From an uncultured Paracoccaceae bacterium (GTDB lineage Bacteria > Pseudomonadota > Alphaproteobacteria > Rhodobacterales > Rhodobacteraceae), in assembly GCA_937927675.1 (NCBI GenBank), contig CALBSG010000183.1, forward strand, positions 1 through 29,477: a stretch of DNA of 29,477 bases, written 5' to 3'. This document shows, one piece after another, positions 14,099-22,443 of the stretch (positions are counted from its first letter, which is position 1; each line of letters starts with the position of its first letter). The position numbers and the translations under genes were made by a program. The notes below the pieces were generated by a model. The model had not been told where the DNA came from and made no database searches. It saw nothing but the letters and a program-made list of their open reading frames with translations.

Positions 14099-14788
14099 TT
14101 GAAAAAACTTCAATCTTCAGTCGCTGTTTTCGGCCTTCTGGCCCTGTCTCTGTCTGGTGTGCCCGAGTTGCTGAATCCGTCCTCTGATGCTGGAGCGGCC
14201 TTTGCGCAAGGCAATGGCAACGGGGGTGGTAATGGGAATGGCAACGGCGGAGGGAACGGGAACGCCGGGGGCAATGGGAACGCAGGCGGGAACGGCAATG
14301 CAGGTGGCAACAGCCAAGGCAAGGCTGGCGGCCAAGGCAAAAGCGCCACCGCCGGAAGCAATGGCAATGGCGCGCTTGCTTCGGAATTGGCGGGGATGAA
14401 TGCCATTCACGCCAGCCCCAACGCGTTGGAAAATGCGGACCCGAACAGTCAGGTGGGCCGAATCGCCGCCTACCGTGATGCCGCTTTGGCAACCCAAGGG
14501 GCCGCTGTCGCCGCAGCGGAGGCACAGCGCGATTTGGCCGTAGCGCAGGATCTGATGGCGAACGCCGAAGCGCTTCCCTCAACGACCGCCGAAGAAATCG
14601 CAGCGCGGGATCAGCAGATTGCCGATGCACAAACCGCGATTGATGCGGCCTTGGCCGGGCTGGACGAGGCAAACGCGACACTGGAAACCGCCTCGGCGAT
14701 GGAAGAGGCCTCGCTGATGGAGGCGACCGGCGGTCGGGTGCTTTCGGATGAGGCCATGGCCGCTGTGCGCGCCGAGCTTGGCCTTTGA
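14099..14788 (+). CDS. Secreted Gly/Asn-rich repeat protein, function unknown
   Basis: The protein is not recognised beyond its architecture. The proposed start is the TTG at 14099 (AAGG 8 bases upstream), which gives a Sec signal peptide: KK, hydrophobic 'VAVFGLLALSLSG', and a cleavage-like AFA|Q after residue 36. The alternative ATG at 13904 lies inside argG and would add 65 residues before the signal. Residues 38-91 are low-complexity Gly/Asn with tandem GGNGNA units. Residues about 95-229 are Ala-rich and predicted helical, with heptad-like 'AEAQRDLAVAQDLMANAEAL' and 'ARDQQIADAQTAIDAALAGL' that could form a coiled coil. It sits alone between two terminator hairpins. It may be a periplasmic or surface protein; no enzymatic motif is seen. 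Confidence 0.7.
   Translation: MKKLQSSVAVFGLLALSLSGVPELLNPSSDAGAAFAQGNGNGGGNGNGNGGGNGNAGGNGNAGGNGNAGGNSQGKAGGQGKSATAGSNGNGALASELAGMNAIHASPNALENADPNSQVGRIAAYRDAALATQGAAVAAAEAQRDLAVAQDLMANAEALPSTTAEEIAARDQQIADAQTAIDAALAGLDEANATLETASAMEEASLMEATGGRVLSDEAMAAVRAELGL
14210..14371 (+). repeat. Gly/Asn-coding short tandem repeat
   Basis: Degenerate in-frame repeats of GGNGN(G/A) encode residues 38-91 of the secreted protein. The most regular part (about 14249-14305) is three successive GGNGNA units of 18 bases each. Such repeats are prone to length change by slippage; unit loss or gain would keep the frame. Confidence 0.7.
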
Positions 14789-14887
14789 TCTGTCCGCCCT
14801 GTGGTCTGGCGCAACGTCGGGCCGCATGGCGAAAAGGCAGAATTGTAAAAAAGTGACAACTGTTCAGTTGGTTACTTGCAAGGCATC

Positions 14888-14922
14888 GAAAGGCCGCCCG
14901 GGTTTGGGCGGCCTTTCTTTTT
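14888..14922 (+). terminator. rho-independent terminator after the Gly/Asn protein gene
   Basis: GAAAGGCCGCCC (14888-14899) pairs perfectly with GGGCGGCCTTTC (14906-14917) around a 6-base loop and is followed by TTTTT (14918-14922). This is the clearest intrinsic terminator in the window. A second small hairpin (GCCCGA/TCGGGC, 14923-14937) follows directly. Confidence 0.9.
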
Positions 14923-14942
14923 GCCCGATTGTCGGGCGAAAT

Positions 14943-14959
14943 GACAAGAAAATCTTGTC
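14943..14959. promoter_or_regulatory. 17-bp perfect inverted repeat upstream of the ThDP-enzyme/HyuAB operon
   Basis: GACAAGA (14943-14949) and TCTTGTC (14953-14959) are perfect inverted repeats around AAA. The site lies about 100 bases before the first gene of the long operon and after the preceding terminator, where a promoter or operator is expected. It does not match the simple T-N11-A LysR pattern at its centre, so the bound protein is unknown. Confidence 0.45.
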
Positions 14960-15058
14960 CAATCGCTGGAATTCTTGCTTCCCTGCGGCACGGTGGCCGG
15001 GCATCTTGCGTCCGGTGTGGGCAGGCTTTCTGCCGCCTCATGCTTTGGGAGATCAGCG

Positions 15059-16723
15059 ATGCGAAACGGTGGACAGGTTCTGGTGGAAAGCCTTGTGGCT
15101 TTGGGCGCGACCAAGGCATTTGGCGTGCCGGGCGAAAGCTATCTGGCGGTTCTGGATGCGCTGCATGACACCCAAGGCAAGCTTGACTATGTGCTGTGCC
15201 GCAACGAAGGCGGCGCGGGGTTCATGGCGGCGGCCTATGGCAAGCTGACCGGTTCGCCCGGCATCTGCATGGTCACACGCGGGCCGGGGGTCACGAATTC
15301 CTCGATCGGTATTCACACCGCAATGCAGGATTCCGCGCCGATGTTGATCTTCGTGGGTCAGGTTGGCACCGACATGAAGGGCCGCGAGGCGTTTCAGGAA
15401 ATCGACTATCGCGCGGTGTTCGGCACCATGGCGAAATGGGTGGTCGAGATTGACGATGTGGAGCGTATTCCGGAAATTCTGTCGCGCGCTTGGATCACCG
15501 CTACGACGGGCCGTCCCGGCCCTGTCGTCATCGCTCTGCCCGAAGACATGCTGACAAGCGACACCGATGTTGCTCCGCTGACCGGCCCGGCCCGCATTGC
15601 CGAGCCTGCGCCCGAAGCGGCGGCACTGGCCGATGCCTTGGCGCTCTTGGCCGGCGCCAAGCGCCCGGCGATCCTGCTGGGTGGCTGCAACTGGACGGAA
15701 AGCGGCAAAGCAGCGCTGAAAGCCTTTGCCGAAGCCTCCGATATCCCGGTTGTCGCCGCTCTGCGCTATCAGGACATGTTCGACAACCATTCGCCCTGTT
15801 ACGCGGGTGATCTGGGTCTGGGTCTGGCCGCAGGCGTCCGCAAGACGATGGCCGAGGCGGATGTGATTTTGGCGCTGAACACCCGTTTTGGCGAGATTTC
15901 GACCGAAGGCTATACGCTGTTTCAGGTGCCGGTCCCAGCGCAGAAGATCATCCATGTTCATGGCTCGATCGCCGAGATTGGCAAGATCTATGTGCCGACC
16001 ATCGGTATCCCTGCTGGACCGAATGCCTTTGTCGCCGCCCTGACCCCGGTCAAGGGCGACTGGGCCGAATGGCGCGCCCGGGCACGGGCCGATTATGAGG
16101 CGACCTTCGCCCTGCCGAAACAGCCGTCGCCCGTCGATATGGTCGAGGTGACGGCGCACCTGAACAAGGTGCTGCCGGAAGATGCGATCCTGACCAATGG
16201 GGCGGGCAACTTCACCATCTGGCCCAACAAATTCTTCAAATTCGGCCCCAAGGCCCGGCTTCTGGCGCCGCAATCTGGTGCCATGGGTTACGGCCTGCCC
16301 GCCGCCGTGGCGGCCAAGGTGGCCTGCCCGGATCGCACCGTGGTCTGCTTTGCCGGCGACGGCGATTTCCAGATGAATTGCCAAGAGCTGGGCACCGCGA
16401 TGCAGGCCGGCGCGCAGCCCATCGTGCTCATTCTCAACAATGGCACCTATGGCACGATCCGCGCCCATCAGGAGCGTAACTATCCGGCCCGCGTGTCGGG
16501 CACCGATCTGGAGAACCCCGATTTCACCGGCCTTGCCCGCGCCTATGGCTTCCATGCCGAGCGGGTCGAGACCACCGCCGATTTTGCCGCCGCCTTTGAC
16601 CGGGCCTTGGCGTCGAAAACTGGCGCGGTGCTGGATCTCAACATCTCGCCCGAGGCGCTGACCCCGCGTGTGACGCTAAGCCAGATGCGCGCCAATGCGC
16701 TGGCTGCCAAAGGTGCGAAATGA
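15059..16723 (+). CDS. Thiamine-diphosphate-dependent enzyme, acetolactate-synthase-like
   Basis: The 554-residue product has the three-domain layout of the ThDP decarboxylase/acetolactate synthase superfamily. The N-terminal PYR domain contains the cofactor-activating glutamate E50 ('CRNEGGAGFMAAAYGKLTG'). The C-terminal PP domain has the metal and diphosphate motif G433-D434-G435 ending in N460-N461 ('GDGDF...LILNN'). No small regulatory subunit (IlvN/IlvH) is encoded nearby, so ordinary branched-chain synthesis is unlikely. A decarboxylase or carboligase for a pathway-specific 2-oxo acid fits the operon, which contains an aminotransferase able to make one. GGGAGA precedes the ATG at 15059; the frame opens earlier at 14975. 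The stop overlaps the HyuA start by ATGA. Confidence 0.88.
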   Translation: MRNGGQVLVESLVALGATKAFGVPGESYLAVLDALHDTQGKLDYVLCRNEGGAGFMAAAYGKLTGSPGICMVTRGPGVTNSSIGIHTAMQDSAPMLIFVGQVGTDMKGREAFQEIDYRAVFGTMAKWVVEIDDVERIPEILSRAWITATTGRPGPVVIALPEDMLTSDTDVAPLTGPARIAEPAPEAAALADALALLAGAKRPAILLGGCNWTESGKAALKAFAEASDIPVVAALRYQDMFDNHSPCYAGDLGLGLAAGVRKTMAEADVILALNTRFGEISTEGYTLFQVPVPAQKIIHVHGSIAEIGKIYVPTIGIPAGPNAFVAALTPVKGDWAEWRARARADYEATFALPKQPSPVDMVEVTAHLNKVLPEDAILTNGAGNFTIWPNKFFKFGPKARLLAPQSGAMGYGLPAAVAAKVACPDRTVVCFAGDGDFQMNCQELGTAMQAGAQPIVLILNNGTYGTIRAHQERNYPARVSGTDLENPDFTGLARAYGFHAERVETTADFAAAFDRALASKTGAVLDLNISPEALTPRVTLSQMRANALAAKGAK

Positions 16724-18801
16724 CCGTTCGTCTGGGTGCCGATATCGGCGGCACTTTTACCGATATCGCGCTTGAGGTCGGGGGTCGGTTCCATTCGACC
16801 AAGGTGCTGACCAACTATGCAGCACCCGAGCAAGCCATTCTCGACGGAATGGAAATCGTGCTGGCCGAGGCAGGCCTGACGCCGGCGGATCTTGAGATCG
16901 TCATTCACGGCACGACGCTGGCCACCAACGCGCTGATCGAACGGCGCGGGGCAAAGACTGCCTTTGTGACGACCGATGGCTTCCGCGATGTCATTGAAAT
17001 GCGGACCGAAAGCCGGTTTGACCAGTATGACCTGAACCTTGTGCTGCCCACGCCTTTGGTGCCGCGCGAAGATCGCTTTACCGTCCGTGGCCGCATTGGC
17101 GCCCAGGGGCAGGAACTGGCCCCTCTGGACGAGGCCGGGCTGCAGGTGATTGCCGATCAGATCGCGGCAGGTGGCTATGGTGCGGTGGCGATTGGCTTTA
17201 TCCATTCCTACATGAATCCCGCACACGAGGCCCGCGCGCGTGACATCATCGCGGCCAAGGCCAAGGTTCCGGTTTCAATCTCGTCCGAAGTCTCGCCGCA
17301 GATGCGCGAGTTTGAACGGTTCAACACCGTTTGCGCCAATGCCTATGTGCGCCCGCAGATGGCCGATTATCTGGGCCGCTTGCAGGTGCGTCTGAAGGAA
17401 ATTGGCGCCAGCTGCCCGGTCTTCATGATCCATTCGGGGGGCGGGTTGATCTCGGTCGAAACGGCGTCCGAGTTTCCGGTCCGTCTGGTGGAAAGTGGCC
17501 CCGCAGGCGGCGCGATTTTTGCCGCCGATGTGGCGCGGCGCTTTGGGCTGGACAAGGTGGTCAGCTATGACATGGGCGGCACCACGGCCAAGATCTGCCT
17601 GATTGAAGATTTCGCACCGAAGACCGCTCGCACGTTCGAGGTGGCGCGCAGCACGCGCTTTGCCAAAGGCTCGGGCATGCCGATTTCGATTCCGGTGATC
17701 GAGATGATTGAAATCGGCGCAGGCGGTGGCTCCATCGCTTGGGTTGATACCTTGAGCCGGATTCAGACCGGGCCGGAGTCTGCCGCATCGGAACCGGGGC
17801 CTGCCTGCTATCAGCGCGGCGGCGATCGCCCGGCCATCACCGATGCCGATCTGGTTCTGGGCAAACTTGACCCCGACAATTTTGCCGGGGGTGCGATCAA
17901 GCTTTCCACCGCGAATGCCCTTGCCGCGGTATCCCGCGATGTGGGTGACAAGCTGGGCCTTGGGGCCGAAGCAGCGGCCTTTGGCATCTGCGAGGTGGTG
18001 GACGAAAATATGGCCAATGCCGCCCGCGTGCATGCGGTGGAAAACGGCAAGAACATCTCGGACAATATGATGATCGCCTTTGGCGGTGCTGCGCCTTTGC
18101 ATGCCGCGCGGCTTTGCGAAAAGCTGGGGATTGACCTGTGCCTGATCCCGCCGGGGGCGGGGGTGGGGTCGGCCATCGGGTTCCTGAAGGCCCCCTTTGG
18201 GTATGAAGCTTTGGCGTCAAAGATCACCCGGTTGTCGGGCTTTGACCCAGCGGCGGTGAATGCGATGTTGGCTGATCTTTGTGCCACGGCAGAACGCTTT
18301 GTCCGCGCCGGATCTGGCGGCGAGATGCGGCGCGAGATCACGGGCTTCATGCGCTATGTGGGGCAGGGCTGGGAAATTCCGGTGCCGCTGCCGGATCGCC
18401 CCTTTGTTGCCGGGGATGCGGCGGCGCTGCGCGACGCCTTCCGCACCGCCTATGCCCGCCACTTTGGCCGTGCCATCGACGGCATGGACGGGATGGAGAT
18501 TGAAATCGTCACATGGTCGGTGCGCGCAGAGGATATTCTGCCCGCGCCTGACCGTCACACCCTTGCCCTTGGTGGAACCGAGGCCCCCGCGACGCTCTCA
18601 CGCGCGGTGTTCGATCCTGCCGAGGGCAAGCCCCTGCCGACCGCCATTGTCCCGCGTGAGGGGCTGAAGGTTGGCGCATGGGTGCAAGGCCCGGCAGTGA
18701 TTGTGGAACGCGAAACTTCAACCGTTGTGACCTCGCCCTTTGATGCGGTGATGCAAAGCGACGGCTCACTTTTGCTGGTGCGAAAAGGAAGCGCGAAATG
18801 A
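16720..18801 (+). CDS. hyuA: Hydantoinase/oxoprolinase family protein, subunit A
   Basis: A 693-residue HyuA-type subunit with the actin/ASKHA-like ATPase fold. The N-terminal phosphate loop is 'GADIGGTFTDIAL' (residues 6-18), a linker 'HGTTLATNALIERRGAKTAF' follows at about 65-84, and the second nucleotide-binding motif is 'SYDMGGTTAKICL' near residues 285-297. The central 'IEIGAGGGSIAWVD' and 'GPACYQRGG' blocks are also family-typical. HyuA works with HyuB in ATP-dependent opening of five-membered cyclic amides (5-oxoproline, N-methylhydantoin); some relatives are acetone or acetophenone carboxylases. The start overlaps the preceding stop and its own stop overlaps HyuB (ATGA at 18798-18801). 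The gene name reflects family only; the natural substrate is unknown. Confidence 0.92.
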   Translation: MTVRLGADIGGTFTDIALEVGGRFHSTKVLTNYAAPEQAILDGMEIVLAEAGLTPADLEIVIHGTTLATNALIERRGAKTAFVTTDGFRDVIEMRTESRFDQYDLNLVLPTPLVPREDRFTVRGRIGAQGQELAPLDEAGLQVIADQIAAGGYGAVAIGFIHSYMNPAHEARARDIIAAKAKVPVSISSEVSPQMREFERFNTVCANAYVRPQMADYLGRLQVRLKEIGASCPVFMIHSGGGLISVETASEFPVRLVESGPAGGAIFAADVARRFGLDKVVSYDMGGTTAKICLIEDFAPKTARTFEVARSTRFAKGSGMPISIPVIEMIEIGAGGGSIAWVDTLSRIQTGPESAASEPGPACYQRGGDRPAITDADLVLGKLDPDNFAGGAIKLSTANALAAVSRDVGDKLGLGAEAAAFGICEVVDENMANAARVHAVENGKNISDNMMIAFGGAAPLHAARLCEKLGIDLCLIPPGAGVGSAIGFLKAPFGYEALASKITRLSGFDPAAVNAMLADLCATAERFVRAGSGGEMRREITGFMRYVGQGWEIPVPLPDRPFVAGDAAALRDAFRTAYARHFGRAIDGMDGMEIEIVTWSVRAEDILPAPDRHTLALGGTEAPATLSRAVFDPAEGKPLPTAIVPREGLKVGAWVQGPAVIVERETSTVVTSPFDAVMQSDGSLLLVRKGSAK

Positions 18802-20420
18802 CCGACCAGACACGCGAAATTCGCATGCAGGTCATGTGGAACCGGCTGATTTCGGTTGTCGAAGAACAGGCGATGACCCTTCTGCGTACCGCCTTTTCGA
18901 CATCTGTGCGTGAGGCGGGCGATCTATCGGCAGGCGTCTTTGACCCCGAGGGCCGGATGCTGGCCCAAGCCGTGACCGGCACACCGGGCCATGTGAACAC
19001 CATGGCCGAGGCCGTGGGCCATTTCATCGCCGCCATTCCGCGCGACCGGATGTATCCGGGCGATACCTATGTGACCAACGACCCTTGGCTTGGCACCGGG
19101 CATTTGCACGACATCACCATGGTTTCGCCGTCCTTCAAGGGCGACCGTCTGGTGGGCTTTTTCGCCTGCACCGCGCATGTGGTCGATGTGGGTGGGCGTG
19201 GCTTTGGGGCGGATGGCAAGTCGGTCTATGAAGAAGGCATCCAGATCCCGATCCTGAAGTTTGCTGAACGTGGCGAGGTGAATGAAACCTTGCTGGCGTT
19301 ACTGCGATCAAACGTGCGCGAACCGGGGCAGGTGGTGGGCGATTTCTATTCGCTGGCGGCCTGTAATGAGGTTGGCCATCGCCGCCTGATCGACATGATG
19401 GCCGAGATTGGGCTGGAAAGTCTGGACGACCTTGGTGCTTTCATCTTCACCCGTACGCGGGCTGCCATGCTGGACCGGGTGCGCGCCCTGCCGCAAGGCG
19501 CATGGTCGAACAGCTTGGATACCGACGGCTACGATGCCCCGGTGCGGTTGGCCGCGACGGTGCAGATTGCGGGCGACGTTGTGAATGTCGATTTCACCGG
19601 CACCGATGGCGTCAACCCGCGCGGCATCAACGTGCCGATCATCTATTCCAAGGCCTATGCCAGCTATGCGCTGAAATGCGTCGTCGCGCCGGAGATTCCG
19701 AACAACTGGGCCTCGCTTGAGGCGTTTACCGTGACCTCTCCGGAAAACATTCTGAATGCCCCGCGCCCGGCCCCCGTTTCGGTGCGTCATGTCATCGGCC
19801 ATCTGGTGCCCGATCTGGTGCTGGGCGCGCTTGCAAAGGCGCTGCCGGGCCGGGTTCTGGCCGAGGGGGCGGCGGCCCTGTGGAACATTCACATGTCGGT
19901 GCGTCCGGTGGCGGGCGCACAAGGGCGGCGGGCCGAGATTTTGATGTTCAACTCAGGCGGCATGGGCGCGCGTCCTGGCTTGGATGGGCTTTCGGCCACG
20001 GCCTTTCCGTCAGGCGTGATGACCATGCCGATTGAGGCGACCGAGCAGGTTGGCCCGGTGATCGTCTGGCGCAAGGAATTGCGGCCCGGATCGGGCGGCG
20101 ACGGGCAGCATCGCGGTGGTCTTGGCCAGATCATCGAGATTGAACCGGCACCGGGGCATGAGTTTGATTTCTCGGCGATGTTTGATCGGGTGAACCATGC
20201 GGCCAAGGGCCGGGATGGCGGCAAGGATGGCGCGGCGGGGATCGTGGCGCTGGATGATGGCACCGCGCTGAAGCCCAAGGGCTGGCAGCATGTGCCTGCC
20301 GGGCGCAGGCTGGTGTTGCATCTGCCGGGCGGTGGGGGCTATGGCGATCCTGCACGGCGGGACGCGGATGCACGGGCGATTGATGCGCGCCGGGGTTATG
20401 TCACGGAGACCGGGAAATGA
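18798..20420 (+). CDS. hyuB: Hydantoinase/oxoprolinase family protein, subunit B
   Basis: A 540-residue HyuB-type subunit. Recognisable blocks include the N-terminal 'WNRLISVVEEQAMTLLRTAFS', 'GHVNTMAEAVGHFI', the likely metal/active-site region 'NDPWLGTGHLHDITMVSP' and 'FACTAHVVDVGGRG' (about residues 94-135), and the C-terminal glycine-rich 'LPGGGGYGDPARRD'. It forms the complex with HyuA that couples ATP hydrolysis to ring opening. Translational coupling to HyuA is indicated by the 4-base overlap, and its own stop overlaps the aminotransferase start at 20417-20420. No carboxylase gamma subunit is present, which argues against an acetone-carboxylase-type role. Confidence 0.93.
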   Translation: MTDQTREIRMQVMWNRLISVVEEQAMTLLRTAFSTSVREAGDLSAGVFDPEGRMLAQAVTGTPGHVNTMAEAVGHFIAAIPRDRMYPGDTYVTNDPWLGTGHLHDITMVSPSFKGDRLVGFFACTAHVVDVGGRGFGADGKSVYEEGIQIPILKFAERGEVNETLLALLRSNVREPGQVVGDFYSLAACNEVGHRRLIDMMAEIGLESLDDLGAFIFTRTRAAMLDRVRALPQGAWSNSLDTDGYDAPVRLAATVQIAGDVVNVDFTGTDGVNPRGINVPIIYSKAYASYALKCVVAPEIPNNWASLEAFTVTSPENILNAPRPAPVSVRHVIGHLVPDLVLGALAKALPGRVLAEGAAALWNIHMSVRPVAGAQGRRAEILMFNSGGMGARPGLDGLSATAFPSGVMTMPIEATEQVGPVIVWRKELRPGSGGDGQHRGGLGQIIEIEPAPGHEFDFSAMFDRVNHAAKGRDGGKDGAAGIVALDDGTALKPKGWQHVPAGRRLVLHLPGGGGYGDPARRDADARAIDARRGYVTETGK

Positions 20421-21628
20421 GTTATGTCGCAAGCCGCCTGTCGGCGGTGAAACCTTCGGCTTCGATGGCGGCCTCTATGGCCGCCAAGGCGTTGCGCGCA
20501 ACCGGGGTGGATGTGATCGACCTTGGTCTGGGAGAGCCGGACTTTCCGACGCCTGCCCATGTGGCCGAAGCGGCGCACAAGGCAGCGCTGGCGGGTGAGA
20601 CGCTTTATACCGCCGCCGCCGGGACGCCCGCCTTGCGCGCGGCCGTGGCCGAAAAGTTCCGCCGGGAAAATGGCCTGGACTATGGTCCCGATGATATCGT
20701 GGTCGCCAATGGCGCCAAGCAGATCATCTTCAACGCGCTGATGGCCACGCTGAATGACGGGGATGAGGTTATCACCCCCGCGCCCTATTTCGTGTCTTAT
20801 CCCGAAATGGCCAAACTGTTGGGCGGCGTTCCGGTGATGCCGGTTTGTGGCGTGGACGCCGGGTTCCGTCTGACCCCAGCGGTGCTGGAGGCGGCGATCA
20901 CCCCCCGCACCAAATGGCTGTTTCTGAACATGCCGGGCAATCCCTCGGGCGCGGTTTATTCCTTGGCCGAATTGCAAGCTTTGGGTGCGGTTCTGGCGCG
21001 GCACCCGCAGGTCTTGATCCTGTCGGATGAGATTTACGAACATATCCTGTTTGATGGCCGCGAATTTGTCAGCTTTGGCAAGGCCTGCCCGGAGTTGAAA
21101 GACCGCACGCTCATCGTCAATGGTGTGGCCAAGGCCTATGCGATGACCGGCTGGCGTGTTGGCTATGCGGCAGGGCCAGCGCCCTTGCTGAAAGCGATGA
21201 ACACGGTGCAAAGCCAGTCTGTCACGTCCGTGGCCGCGCCGATGCAGGCGGCGGCGCTGGCGGCACTGACCGGTCCGCAGGACTGCATCCCCACCTTCCG
21301 CAAAGCCTTTGAACGCCGTCGCGATCTGGTGGTCGCAGCCGTGGCCAAGATCCCTGGTCTGACACTGCCTGCCCCCGAGGGCGCGTTCTATGCCTATATC
21401 GGTTGCGCCGATTTGATCGGCAAACGCACGCCCAAGGGCGAGGTTCTGAGCGATGATACGGCGGTGGTCAGCTATCTTTTGAACGAAGGGCATGTCAGCG
21501 CCGTTCCCGGTGCTGCCTATGGTCTGTCGCCGTTCTTCCGCATCTCGACCGCCACTTCAGACGCCGTCTTGACCGAGGCCATGGCCCGCATCGCCCGCGC
21601 GGTTGCGGCGTTGGAGCCTGCGAAATGA
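20417..21628 (+). CDS. Class I/II pyridoxal-phosphate aminotransferase (AspC-like)
   Basis: A fold-type I aminotransferase of 403 residues. The PLP lysine is K239 in 'NGVAKAYAMTGWRVGY'. Cofactor contacts are visible at N175 in 'NMPGNPSG', D204/Y207 in 'LSDEIYEH', and the substrate carboxylate arginine in 'FFRIST' near the C-terminus. The N-terminal 'IDLGLGEPDFPTP' is characteristic of the aspartate-aminotransferase subgroup Ib. In this operon it would convert an amino acid intermediate to a 2-oxo acid for the ThDP enzyme, or the reverse; this is inference. It overlaps both neighbours by ATGA. Confidence 0.92.
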   Translation: MSYVASRLSAVKPSASMAASMAAKALRATGVDVIDLGLGEPDFPTPAHVAEAAHKAALAGETLYTAAAGTPALRAAVAEKFRRENGLDYGPDDIVVANGAKQIIFNALMATLNDGDEVITPAPYFVSYPEMAKLLGGVPVMPVCGVDAGFRLTPAVLEAAITPRTKWLFLNMPGNPSGAVYSLAELQALGAVLARHPQVLILSDEIYEHILFDGREFVSFGKACPELKDRTLIVNGVAKAYAMTGWRVGYAAGPAPLLKAMNTVQSQSVTSVAAPMQAAALAALTGPQDCIPTFRKAFERRRDLVVAAVAKIPGLTLPAPEGAFYAYIGCADLIGKRTPKGEVLSDDTAVVSYLLNEGHVSAVPGAAYGLSPFFRISTATSDAVLTEAMARIARAVAALEPAK

Positions 21629-22443
21629 GCCCGCGTTTTGACACGATCCTGATCACCGGGGCCGCTGGTCGGCTTGGCACGCAGTTGCGTCGGGGCCTTG
21701 CGCCTTTGGCCCGCAAACTGCGGCTGGCAGATGCCGCCCCGATCCTTGATCTGCAACCGAACGAAGAGGCGCTGACCTTTGATCTGGCTGATGAGACTGC
21801 CGTGCATGCCGCTTGTCAGGGCGTTGATGCCATCGTGCATTTTGGTGGCGTGCCGCTGGAGCGCAGCTGGGACAGCATCCTGAACGCCAATATCCGCGGC
21901 AGCTATCACATCTATGAAGGTGCGCGCAAAGCCGGCGTCAAACGGGTGGTCTACGCCAGTTCGGTTCACGCGATCGGCTATCACCGGATCGAAGATCAGA
22001 TCGATGCCAATGCTGCGCATCGCCCCGATGGGCTTTATGGCCTGTCAAAATGCTTTGTCGAAGACCTTGGTCGGCTTTACTGGGACAAATTCGGGATCGA
22101 GACGGCGGCGCTGCGCATCTTCTCGTCCTTCCCCGAACCCGCAGATCGCCGCATGCTGTGGTCTTGGTTGTCATTTGACGATTGCGTGCGGCTGGTCGTA
22201 TCCAGTCTGACCGCGCCGCGCGTCGGTTTCACCGTGGCGCATGGCCTGTCGGACAATGCGGTCAAGCCGGTCGATAACCGGCTGTCTGGGCATCTTGGCT
22301 GGCAACCGCAGGATACCAGTGAACCCTTCCGCCAAGGCCTTGAGGCCAAGTTTCCGCCCCCTGATCCCAAAGCCCCCGCCGTTCAGCATCTGGGCGGCTG
22401 GTTTGTTGATCTGGGCCACCCTGATGATGAGGCATCGAAATGA
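21625..22443 (+). CDS. NAD(P)-dependent extended SDR, uronate dehydrogenase-like
   Basis: A 272-residue Rossmann protein. The glycine motif is 'TGAAGRLG' (residues 11-18), an active-site serine lies in 'ASSVHAIGYH' (S112/S113), and the catalytic pair is Y138/K142 in 'YGLSK'. The run 'RPDGLYGLSKCFVEDL' and the following 'RRMLWSWLSFDDCVRLV' closely resemble bacterial uronate dehydrogenases (Udh), which oxidise cyclic hexuronates to lactones. Family membership looks solid, but true uronate activity is doubtful because the operon has no sugar-acid genes. Oxidation of another cyclic hemiacetal or hemiaminal would suit a following HyuAB ring-opening step; that is speculation. Confidence 0.85.
   Translation: MSPRFDTILITGAAGRLGTQLRRGLAPLARKLRLADAAPILDLQPNEEALTFDLADETAVHAACQGVDAIVHFGGVPLERSWDSILNANIRGSYHIYEGARKAGVKRVVYASSVHAIGYHRIEDQIDANAAHRPDGLYGLSKCFVEDLGRLYWDKFGIETAALRIFSSFPEPADRRMLWSWLSFDDCVRLVVSSLTAPRVGFTVAHGLSDNAVKPVDNRLSGHLGWQPQDTSEPFRQGLEAKFPPPDPKAPAVQHLGGWFVDLGHPDDEASK

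Noticed and set aside
14210..14371. CRISPR-like or minisatellite array
   Set aside because: The repeats are short, degenerate, in frame and have no spacers; they encode a Gly/Asn tract.
14943..14959. LysR T-N11-A box for the in-operon regulator
   Set aside because: The inverted repeat does not place T and A with an 11-base spacer at its centre, so it was kept only as an operator of unknown protein.
15053..16555. A 500-codon open frame antisense to the ThDP enzyme
   Set aside because: Shadow of a well-supported gene; low-information translation and no ribosome binding site or motif.
20396..21493. A 365-codon open frame antisense to the aminotransferase
   Set aside because: The opposite strand encodes an aminotransferase with complete PLP motifs, and this frame has no recognisable domain.
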